5,800 bases of DNA, from the NCBI GenBank assembly GCA_945971755.1, contig CAMFPJ010000092.1, forward strand, positions 1 through 5,800. Reading direction: 5' to 3'. Source of the stretch: an uncultured Clostridia bacterium. Lineage in GTDB: Bacteria; Bacillota; Clostridia; Oscillospirales; Acutalibacteraceae. Below the pieces are notes generated by a model, which worked only from the letters and a program-made list of their open reading frames with translations, was not told the origin of the DNA and ran no database searches. The position numbers were made by a program, and so were the translations under genes. Of this stretch, positions 1 through 4,853 are shown piece after piece (the first letter of the stretch is position 1; the number at the start of each line of letters is the position of its first letter).

Positions 1-28
1 CCCCTGTTGCTTTGTACGTTTAGAAAAA

Positions 29-709
29 TTAAGAGTTAACAGGCTTTGAATTGGCATATATTTTTGCCATTTTTTCATCTGTATAAGTTTTATCTAACCA
101 TTCCTCATATTTGTTTCTGGCTGCTTTACCCTCGTTACGATTATTCATTCTTGCGGCAGCCGTTGCCGAAAGAAAGCAGTTGAAACAAAAATAAACAATA
201 AATATCCAAACCAAAACCTTACTGAAGGGAATGTGTATTTTTTCAAAAATTTTTGACATTTCCGGAATGACGATTTTTACCCAAAAAATTCCGAGAAATC
301 CCCAAAACGAGGAATACAAAAGGCAAACCCTGCCGTTTATATTTAATGGGACGTTGCTGTAATCCCAAGCAACAGTGCCAAAGCAGATTTCCTGGCCGAG
401 CGAGCAAATGTACTCGGTGACAGTGCCTGCAAAAAACGATACTAAAAAAACTTTCCATATTTTTGTGTGCTGAAAACGGTCTAAAAGAAGCGTAAGAAGA
501 ACAGCGCCCATTCCGTATGCGAGCGAAAGATGCCCCAAGACTAAGGACTTACGGCTCTCAATGTAGCCGTGCCTGATAAAGCACCACAGCGTTTCAATGG
601 CGTAGCCCAAAAGGCAGGATACAATAAATATCCAAACGTATTGATAAAAATTAAAACTGTTTTTAGATTTAACTTGATTTTTTGAAGAAATAACAGCCTT
701 TGTCAACAT
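29..709 (-). CDS. Multi-pass membrane protein, putative ABC transporter permease family (PF06541-like)
   Basis: Integral membrane protein of about 226 residues with roughly five hydrophobic segments (about 26-46, 60-80, 88-108, 130-152 and 166-186, counted from the upstream ATG at 715) and a charged C-terminal tail rich in Lys, Arg and Glu. The pattern GYAIETLW near residue 37, then WDYS-N-P-N-GR near 117-129 and SSFWG near 135-139, is what I recall of the family labelled 'putative ABC-transporter type IV' (CmpB-like, PF06541). Its transport role is not demonstrated, and no ATPase gene is visible beside it. The in-frame ATG at 715 directly abuts the AGAAG purine run. The second ATG, at 709, sits 6 nt after that run, so I prefer it; the difference is two residues. 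It has its own sigma-A promoter and is separated from the upstream dehydrogenase gene by a terminator, so it is probably transcribed alone. No terminator fits in the 28 bases after its stop. The family call is fairly confident; the function is unknown. Confidence 0.8.
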   Translation of the reverse strand: MLTKAVISSKNQVKSKNSFNFYQYVWIFIVSCLLGYAIETLWCFIRHGYIESRKSLVLGHLSLAYGMGAVLLTLLLDRFQHTKIWKVFLVSFFAGTVTEYICSLGQEICFGTVAWDYSNVPLNINGRVCLLYSSFWGFLGIFWVKIVIPEMSKIFEKIHIPFSKVLVWIFIVYFCFNCFLSATAAARMNNRNEGKAARNKYEEWLDKTYTDEKMAKIYANSKPVNS

Positions 710-729
710 AATCATCTTCTTTCGCCAGC

Positions 730-758
730 AGTATATATCAAAAATGACTAAAAGTCAA
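730..758 (-). promoter_or_regulatory. Sigma-A promoter of the membrane-protein gene
   Basis: On the minus strand, TTGACT (753-758) and TATACT (730-735) are separated by exactly 17 bp, placing the start near 723, a few bases before the ribosome binding site of the downstream gene. A short inverted repeat, TGACT-AAA-AGTCA (745-757), overlaps the -35 box and could be an operator or chance in AT-rich DNA. Confidence 0.7.
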
Positions 759-819
759 TATTTGAAAATAATTGTTAACTGATTGTTTACAATTTGACCT
801 GTTATTGTAATGTTAATAT

Positions 820-851
820 AAAAAATAAAGGGCGTATCTTTCGATACACCC
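820..851 (-). terminator. Intrinsic terminator of the SDR/epimerase operon
   Basis: In minus-strand RNA, a 9-bp stem (arms 843-851 and 830-838) is closed by a GAAA tetraloop and followed by UUUAUUUUUU. One position pairs as U-G on the minus strand but would be a C-A mismatch on the plus strand, so the structure works best in the direction of the epimerase gene that ends 20 nt upstream. Confidence 0.88.
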
Positions 852-871
852 TAATTTTTGGCTATGTAGAA

Positions 872-1897
872 TTATTCGCCCTTCATTTCAAGGAGTTTAA
901 CCTTACCTTCAAATGCTGCCTGAGAAACCTTGATTGAATCTGTGATAGCTTCTTTAATGTCATCTTCTTCAACGCCGAGTTCCAAGCACCATTTTTTGTC
1001 GATAAAGAGGTTGTAGTCCATGATGTCGGGAAGCTGCATCGGGTCCATACCTGAATCAATTCCACGCTTCTTGTAATCCTTAACGACTTTGCCCATACCG
1101 ATTTTCATCATCCAGGGAGCAACCGTAACAACCTTTCTGCCGTGCATTCCTCTTGCGTCAAATACGATTTCAAGGAATTCGGGCCATGTCATATTGTACA
1201 TACCTATAGGAATAGCCTCAAAGCCTGTTTTGCCTGCCTTATTTTCAGCAGCACCTGCAATAACCTGACCAACCTGACGGCAAGTAAGCATTGCTGTACC
1301 GCCCTTCGGGTACATTGTGAAAGGCCATTTGTCCATAAACTCAATCTGTTCAATAAGAACTGTCCAAACGGGCTTTCTGCCGGGCTGTGTACCGAAAATA
1401 TAGGGAAGCTCAAGAACACATGCCGAGAAATTCTCATCGCAAGCATCTTCGCAAACCTTTTCCTGGTCCATTCTTGATTTCATATACGGGTTTCTTTCGG
1501 TAAGCTTCATTTCAGGTCTTATTTTGTTAAGATATGCAAAATAAGAACCGAGAACAACTGCTCTCTTAACACCTGCTTTTTTGCAGAGCGGGAAAATTCT
1601 CTCAAGAGGAGCAATGTTGAATCTGTAATAGTAGTCCATTACAGGTGCGGGGAATTCAACACGTTCGTCAACGCCTGCTGCGAAAATGAAAACGTCTGAA
1701 CCCTCAAGCATCTGAGCAATTTCGTCGTCAGTTTTCTTGTTGATATCACCGAAAATGATTTCCATTTCTTCGGGGATTGGTGCGCCTTCCGGAAGAGGGG
1801 GAAGAGCAACGCTTGTTACCTGGTGGCCTCTTTTAATAAGAGTAGTTGCGGCTTCACAACCGAGAAGACCTGTACCACCGATCATAAATACTTTCAT
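872..1897 (-). CDS. NAD-dependent epimerase/dehydratase family protein (extended SDR)
   Basis: A 341-residue cytoplasmic Rossmann-fold protein, the usual length for an extended short-chain dehydrogenase/reductase. The nucleotide-binding motif GGTGLLG is at residues 7-13 after the first beta strand (MKVFMIGG), an acidic GD is at 50-51 and FAAG at 72-75. A Ser at 118 (VVLGSYFAY) and Tyr at 138 are in the places expected for the catalytic Ser and Tyr. The active-site stretch reads NPYMKSRMDQE, so the Lys of the usual YxxxK is Arg142, with a Lys at 140. This makes it an atypical SDR, possibly a reductase or NAD(P)H-binding protein rather than a sugar epimerase. The ATG at 1897 follows GGAGG with a 6-nt spacer, an excellent ribosome binding site. 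It is the second gene of an operon, 58 nt behind the SDR gene, and ends in a clear terminator. The substrate cannot be told from sequence. No sugar-nucleotide or cell-wall genes adjoin it. Confidence 0.88.
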   Translation of the reverse strand: MKVFMIGGTGLLGCEAATTLIKRGHQVTSVALPPLPEGAPIPEEMEIIFGDINKKTDDEIAQMLEGSDVFIFAAGVDERVEFPAPVMDYYYRFNIAPLERIFPLCKKAGVKRAVVLGSYFAYLNKIRPEMKLTERNPYMKSRMDQEKVCEDACDENFSACVLELPYIFGTQPGRKPVWTVLIEQIEFMDKWPFTMYPKGGTAMLTCRQVGQVIAGAAENKAGKTGFEAIPIGMYNMTWPEFLEIVFDARGMHGRKVVTVAPWMMKIGMGKVVKDYKKRGIDSGMDPMQLPDIMDYNLFIDKKWCLELGVEEDDIKEAITDSIKVSQAAFEGKVKLLEMKGE

Positions 1898-1929
1898 AAT
1901 TGACCTCCAAAAATGAATTTTTAACTAAA

Positions 1930-1945
1930 TGGGAATTGCGTCCCA
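1930..1945 (-). other. Small hairpin between the SDR and epimerase genes
   Basis: TGGGA (1930-1934) and TCCCA (1941-1945) pair around a 6-nt loop in the 58-nt gap. On the minus strand it is followed by UUUAGUUAAAAA, a poor U tract. It may be a weak attenuator or processing site that lowers expression of the second gene, or may mean nothing. It looks too weak to end the operon. Confidence 0.3.
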
Positions 1946-1955
1946 AAAAAATGAC

Positions 1956-2789
1956 TTAATCTTTGAATACAGAATCAAAGAGCGGAAGTTTTGAAGCTTT
2001 CATAACAGTTGAGAAGAGTCTGCCGCCCTGAACCGGCATAATTCTGCCGAAATAGTTCATAAATGCGGCATCAAAGCCGTGAACACCAAGGGGACGCTTA
2101 AATTTAATGTCATTCATAATCATGTTAACCATTCTGTCACATGATGTACTTACCATATTAAGCATCTTCTGAGCCTTTGCGTCAGCAGAGTCCTGATTTC
2201 TGAAAATGTCTGTTTTTGTAAAGCCGGGGCAAACAATACCCACATAGCATTTGCCGCGAAGTTCTTCACGAAGAGCTTCTGAAAGTGACTTGAGCGCTGC
2301 CTTTGATGCAGAATAAACCGAAGTACCAGCAAGTGTCATAAGAGCAGCAGATGAGTCAATGTTGATAATGGCAGGTGACGGAGATTCAAGAAGAATCGGA
2401 AGAAGAGCGTGAATGGAGTAAACTGCCGAATAGAAGTTTATATCCATAGCCTTCTTTATGTAGTCAACTGTGTAGTTCTGGAATCTGTCGAACTTGGGCA
2501 AAATACCTGCGTTGTTAATAAGAACGTCAGGGTGAATGTCGTTCTCTTTGAGATAGTTTGCAAAGTCAATCCAGTTTTCTTCAACAGCAACGTCAAAAAG
2601 CTGATAAGAGAACTTGTCGGCATAACTGCCCAGTTCCTCAACAACCTTTTTCATCTTTTCTTCGCTACGTGCAATACCGATAACTGTGCAGCCGTGCTCT
2701 TTAATGAGCTTTTCGGCAACGCCTTTACCCATACCGCCTGAAGCGCCTGTGATAATTACGGTCTTATTGTTCATCCAATTAGTATCCAT
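1956..2789 (-). CDS. Classical SDR family NAD(P)-dependent oxidoreductase
   Basis: A 277-residue classical short-chain dehydrogenase/reductase with a complete active site. Counting from the chosen start, the cofactor-binding motif TGASGGMG is at 14-21, NNAG at 92-95, the structural/catalytic Asn at 118 (DINFYS), Ser at 146, Tyr159 and Lys163 (YSASK), and PGFTKT at 188-193. An Arg (Arg41) follows the second beta strand, which can favour NADP(H), but this is only suggestive. The track-longest ATG at 2801 has no spacing for a ribosome binding site, whereas GAGGTG lies about 6 nt before the ATG at 2789, so I place the start there (MDTNWMNN). The C-terminal 80 residues are basic and partly hydrophobic and may shape the substrate pocket or touch the membrane. 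It is the first gene of an operon with the extended SDR downstream, suggesting two successive or complementary redox steps on one substrate. The substrate is unknown; carbonyl, polyol or steroid substrates are all possible. Confidence 0.92.
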   Translation of the reverse strand: MDTNWMNNKTVIITGASGGMGKGVAEKLIKEHGCTVIGIARSEEKMKKVVEELGSYADKFSYQLFDVAVEENWIDFANYLKENDIHPDVLINNAGILPKFDRFQNYTVDYIKKAMDINFYSAVYSIHALLPILLESPSPAIINIDSSAALMTLAGTSVYSASKAALKSLSEALREELRGKCYVGIVCPGFTKTDIFRNQDSADAKAQKMLNMVSTSCDRMVNMIMNDIKFKRPLGVHGFDAAFMNYFGRIMPVQGGRLFSTVMKASKLPLFDSVFKD

Positions 2790-2824
2790 AATGCACCTCA
2801 TCTTTATTTATTTTAGACTATTGT

Positions 2825-2853
2825 ATTATACTCCAAAAATATACGCATTTCAA
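2825..2853 (-). promoter_or_regulatory. Sigma-A promoter of the SDR/epimerase operon
   Basis: On the minus strand, TTGAAA (2848-2853) and a perfect TATAAT (2825-2830) are spaced 17 bp apart. The start would be near 2818, giving a leader of about 30 nt before the SDR start codon. It lies just after the spoVT terminator, so the operon is independent of spoVT. Confidence 0.82.
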
Positions 2854-2885
2854 TAGTTTGCCTTATACTTTTTGACTAAACGGAT

Positions 2886-2918
2886 AAAAAACGGTCCCAT
2901 ACCGTCAAGATATGGGAC
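2886..2918 (-). terminator. Intrinsic terminator of spoVT
   Basis: An 8-bp stem, GTCCCATA/TATGGGAC (arms 2911-2918 and 2894-2901), has a 9-nt loop and is followed on the minus strand by CG and six T residues (2886-2891). It starts 14 nt after the spoVT stop codon. An alternative 5-bp stem, ACGGT/ACCGT (2891-2905), overlaps the downstream arm and U tract. Confidence 0.85.
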
Positions 2919-2932
2919 AAGCTGTTAGATTT

Positions 2933-3472
2933 TTAATCTTCGGTTTGCTTTCCGAGAAAGTGCGACGCAACTTCAATAAGTTTAATATCCGAAAGGGTGG
3001 GAGTGTAGTTTTCCCTGCTTCCGAGGAGTATTACAGAGCCTGAAACGTCACCGGAGCCTAAGATTGTGTACGCAACGGCGGCGGAAACCTCGGAGTCTGC
3101 CAATGGGTAAAGCGCTTTTGTGTCAGCACCTTTAACATAGTTTTCACGGTTTTCCATCATGATTTCAAGGGCAGGGGAAATGCGTCTTTCTATTGCTTCA
3201 CGTTTTGCAATTCCGGCGGCGGCAATAATTCTGTCACGGTCCGAGATTAAAACCGGCTCACCGATAGCACGGTACAGAACGTCTGCGTACCCGGTGGCAA
3301 GGTCTGTCATTTCTCCTATGGGTGAATATTTTTTGAAAATAACTTCACCGTCAACCGCTGTGTAAATTTCAAGAGGGTCTCCTTCGCGAATACGCATGGT
3401 TCGGCGAATTTCTTTCGGGATAACAACCCTTCCCAAATCGTCAATTCTTCTCACAATCCCAGTTGCTTTCAT
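2933..3472 (-). CDS. spoVT: Stage V sporulation protein T, AbrB-family transcription regulator
   Basis: A 179-residue protein, against 178 in Bacillus subtilis. The first 50 residues are a nearly invariant AbrB/SpoVT swapped-hairpin DNA-binding domain: MKATGIVRRIDDLGRVVIPK is followed by EIRRTMRIREGDPLEIY and a GEVIFKKYSP boundary. Residues of about 55-179 match the place and size of the SpoVT GAF-like domain (LISDRDRIIAAAG near 75-87), which is more divergent, as usual. In B. subtilis, SpoVT is a tetrameric forespore regulator made under sigma-G that adjusts sigma-G-dependent genes and spore coat/germination properties and also affects its own expression. The start is certain from the conserved N terminus; AAGGAG lies 9 nt upstream (3482-3487). 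A sigma-G-like promoter and a hairpin containing the ribosome binding site precede it, and an intrinsic terminator follows, so it is a single-gene unit. The neighbours are not the mazG/spoVB genes found beside it in Bacillus. Confidence 0.96.
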   Translation of the reverse strand: MKATGIVRRIDDLGRVVIPKEIRRTMRIREGDPLEIYTAVDGEVIFKKYSPIGEMTDLATGYADVLYRAIGEPVLISDRDRIIAAAGIAKREAIERRISPALEIMMENRENYVKGADTKALYPLADSEVSAAVAYTILGSGDVSGSVILLGSRENYTPTLSDIKLIEVASHFLGKQTED

Positions 3473-3476
3473 ATAT

Positions 3477-3528
3477 AAAAACTCCTTGCTTTACAAATTT
3501 GTACTGTTAGTATCTGTAAAACAAGGAG
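3477..3528 (-). terminator. Hairpin ending XRE transcription and enclosing the spoVT ribosome binding site
   Basis: In minus-strand RNA, arms 3515-3528 and 3482-3495 form a 14-bp stem (CUCCUUGUUUUACA with UGUAAAGCAAGGAG, one U-G pair) with a 19-nt loop, followed by UUUUU (3477-3481). It lies 28 nt after the XRE stop codon and fits an intrinsic terminator for that gene. Its 3' arm contains the AAGGAG of spoVT, so RNA reading through from the XRE gene would have this site paired. As a DNA dyad it could also be a protein-binding site. Confidence 0.68.
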
Positions 3529-3537
3529 ATTTATACG
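3508..3537 (-). promoter_or_regulatory. Candidate sigma-G (forespore) promoter of spoVT
   Basis: On the minus strand, CGTATA (3532-3537) and GATACTA (3508-3514) are 17 bp apart. They resemble the sigma-F/sigma-G boxes (about xGxATA and CATACTA), with one mismatch in the -10. No sigma-A promoter of similar quality is visible here. The predicted start, near 3501, is inside the loop of the hairpin described above. Known sigma-G control of B. subtilis spoVT supports the reading. Confidence 0.6.
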
Positions 3538-3556
3538 GGTAAATTTGGGCTTTATC

Positions 3557-4582
3557 TTAATTGTAATATGAAAATAACGATTTCAGAGTTTCATCATATT
3601 TGTCACTAATTTTATACGGGATTTGTTGGTAAGCAACTGAATCGGGAAATTCTAAATCTCCGTAAGCGTACCAGTAGAACTGATTGTCTGCGACAAACAC
3701 GTCGCCGTATTCTTTATATATAATTCCTTTTTCATCGTAAGCTATAACAGTCATTCTTTGCTGATTAGGAAGATATTCGCAGGTTAGATTTGAATCAGCA
3801 TTTTCATCAGACAATAGAATAAGGTGTGAAAATAGATTTTCATTGATTAAAAGTTCTTTTTCATATCCGTTAGATTGTTCAAAAATGATATAAGCACTCT
3901 GCGGATTAAAATTATTCAATAGTTCTTGATAATAATCGTTTTTTGTTTCTTTAACATAAAAATCAACGTCGTATTCCGAACGCAAATAAACCAAATCATT
4001 ATCAGGCGCACCTTGTACACTTTGTAGCGCATATTCCGAAAGCAAATTATCTAAAATTGAACCATCATCTAATTTTATTTCGTCAACGATTTCCTCGCCT
4101 AAACGACACGAATATCCATTCATATCCAATGGCACGTATCGTTCTCCGTAATAAGTTAAATAAGAAAGATCATTAGTTAGAACGGCATATGATTCACCTT
4201 TTAACGATTGTGCAATACCGAAAAAGATAGAAACACATAGCATACAAAAAATAATTACCGAAATTATGCATACAGTAATCAACAAACGCAGATTACGGCG
4301 TTTATCTGCTTTGGCTTGATGGCATACTGTTAAAACAGTCTTTTCCACAACTTCAACAGCTTCTTCTTTAGATAAACGATCACCGTTTAGTAGTTCATTG
4401 ACAGACACGTTAAAGATGTTTGAAATTTCAGGCAAAATAGTAACGTCGGGATAACCTTTGCCTGTTTCCCACCGGGAAACGGCTTTGGCAGTTACATTTA
4501 ATCTCTCGGCTAATTCCTGTTGCGTAATATCCGATTCTTTTCGCAGCTTAGCAATGAATGCACCTGTTTCTTGCGGACTCAT
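3557..4582 (-). CDS. Membrane-anchored XRE-family regulator with extracytoplasmic domain
   Basis: A 341-residue protein in three parts. Residues of about 9-68 are a Cro/CI-type helix-turn-helix (IAKLRKESDITQQELAERL, VTAKAVSRWETGKGYPD, then NIFNVSVNELLNGD). Residues 69-97 are a charged linker ending in KADKRRN, a positive-inside stop. About 99-124 is one strongly hydrophobic helix. The last ~217 residues are polar, acidic and aromatic-rich, with two cysteines (159 and 268) that could form a disulfide if outside. The topology implies cytoplasmic DNA binding with an outside sensory or partner-binding domain; I recognise no named family for the latter. The start at 4582 gives the expected HTH beginning, and a GGGTGG purine run lies upstream. 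It has its own promoter and diverges from the Fic gene, whose promoter it might control. The downstream hairpin probably ends its transcript before spoVT. The HTH and membrane helix are clear; the target and signal are unknown. Confidence 0.87.
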   Translation of the reverse strand: MSPQETGAFIAKLRKESDITQQELAERLNVTAKAVSRWETGKGYPDVTILPEISNIFNVSVNELLNGDRLSKEEAVEVVEKTVLTVCHQAKADKRRNLRLLITVCIISVIIFCMLCVSIFFGIAQSLKGESYAVLTNDLSYLTYYGERYVPLDMNGYSCRLGEEIVDEIKLDDGSILDNLLSEYALQSVQGAPDNDLVYLRSEYDVDFYVKETKNDYYQELLNNFNPQSAYIIFEQSNGYEKELLINENLFSHLILLSDENADSNLTCEYLPNQQRMTVIAYDEKGIIYKEYGDVFVADNQFYWYAYGDLEFPDSVAYQQIPYKISDKYDETLKSLFSYYN

Positions 4583-4606
4583 AAAAGCACCACCCTTTCA
4601 GTCACA

Positions 4607-4634
4607 ATTGTACCGAATAGCACAGTTTTTTCAA
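4607..4634 (-). promoter_or_regulatory. Sigma-A promoter of the XRE gene
   Basis: On the minus strand, TTGAAA (4629-4634) and TACAAT (4607-4612) have a 16-bp spacer, putting the start near 4600, about 18 nt before the start codon and just ahead of the ribosome binding site. Confidence 0.6.
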
Positions 4635-4667
4635 CCTATGAATCGTGGATAAGCATATTTTTTATTA

Positions 4668-4676
4668 ATTATAGCA
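4668..4676 (-). promoter_or_regulatory. Possible second, extended -10 promoter for the XRE gene
   Basis: The minus strand reads TGCTATAAT, a perfect -10 with the TGn extension, about 85 nt before the XRE start codon. The -35 at 17 bp (TTTATC) is poor, but an extended -10 can work without it. It would give a leader of about 80 nt. Confidence 0.35.
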
Positions 4677-4687
4677 TATATTTTTGA

Positions 4688-4726
4688 AAAGATAAAGCGG
4701 AGTGAAATTCACTCCGCTATTTCTTT
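4688..4726. terminator. 39-nt near-palindrome, terminator-like, between divergent genes
   Basis: A perfect 11-bp inverted repeat (AGCGGAGTGAA at 4696-4706 and TTCACTCCGCT at 4708-4718) extends outward to 17 of 19 symmetric pairs, including AAAGA/TCTTT ends. A GC-rich stem with A/T-rich flanks on both sides resembles a bidirectional terminator. The two adjoining genes point away from it, so it ends neither of them. It could insulate the divergent promoters, end a small unannotated RNA, be a dispersed palindromic repeat, or be left from a lost gene. Confidence 0.5.
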
Positions 4727-4789
4727 ATACCTATTTACTACACTATGTATCGCAATACAAAACTTATCGAAGGTGTCAATGAATAATTC

Positions 4790-4818
4790 TTGACATTTTA
4801 GGGAACAATTGTTATAAT
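4790..4818 (+). promoter_or_regulatory. Near-perfect sigma-A promoter of the Fic gene
   Basis: Consensus TTGACA (4790-4795), a 17-bp spacer and consensus TATAAT (4813-4818) with a TGn extension (4810-4812). The predicted start is near 4825, about 29 nt before the start codon. An unrepressed promoter this good would be very strong, which suggests that it is normally held down. Confidence 0.88.
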
Positions 4819-4842
4819 AAATTTATAAAATGTTCCCTAAAA
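4796..4842. promoter_or_regulatory. Inverted-repeat operator candidate over the Fic promoter
   Basis: TTTTAGGGAACA (4796-4807) is repeated in inverted form as TGTTCCCTAAAA (4831-4842), perfect over 12 bp with a 23-bp gap. The left half lies between the -35 and -10 boxes; the right half lies just after the expected start and touches the ribosome binding site AAGGAG (4841-4846). Half-site centres are 35 bp apart. Since the left arm is upstream of the expected start, a DNA operator is more likely than an RNA hairpin. The binding protein may be the divergent XRE regulator, the Fic protein itself or another factor. Confidence 0.6.
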
Positions 4843-4853
4843 GGAGTTTTAGT

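Noticed and set aside
3..43. CCTGTT/AACAGG pair around the stop codon of the membrane-protein gene as a terminator
   Set aside because: Only 6 bp with a 29-nt loop, overlapping the stop codon and without a U tract; the true terminator is probably outside the window.
794..822. Plus-strand promoter-like TTGACC-17-TATAAA pointing into the 3' end of the epimerase gene
   Set aside because: No plus-strand gene follows, and the hairpin at 830-851 lies directly after it. AT-rich intergenic DNA easily gives such matches. An antisense RNA is possible but unsupported.
1142..1477. Plus-strand open frame of 111 codons
   Set aside because: Antisense to the conserved epimerase gene, with no ribosome binding site and a Cys/Ser-rich product that resembles no protein family.
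2409..2741. Plus-strand open frame of 110 codons
   Set aside because: Antisense to the well-conserved SDR domain (cofactor and NNAG motifs) with no start signals; a shadow frame.
4464..4480. GTTTCCC-ACC-GGGAAAC inverted repeat resembling the GGGAAC half-site
   Set aside because: It lies inside the XRE coding sequence, encoding the conserved recognition-helix region SRWETGKG, and the flanks do not match the Fic operator arms. Coding constraint is enough to explain it.
4746..4759. TGTAT-CGCA-ATACA hairpin upstream of the Fic promoter
   Set aside because: A 5-bp, mostly A/T stem that is not followed by a U tract and does not overlap the promoter boxes; likely chance.
4803..4816. LexA/SOS-box-like GAAC-AATT-GTTA in the Fic promoter
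   Set aside because: It differs from the Gram-positive SOS box (GAAC-RNRY-GTTC type) at several positions, and its symmetric core is better explained as part of the longer 12-bp inverted repeat and the promoter itself.
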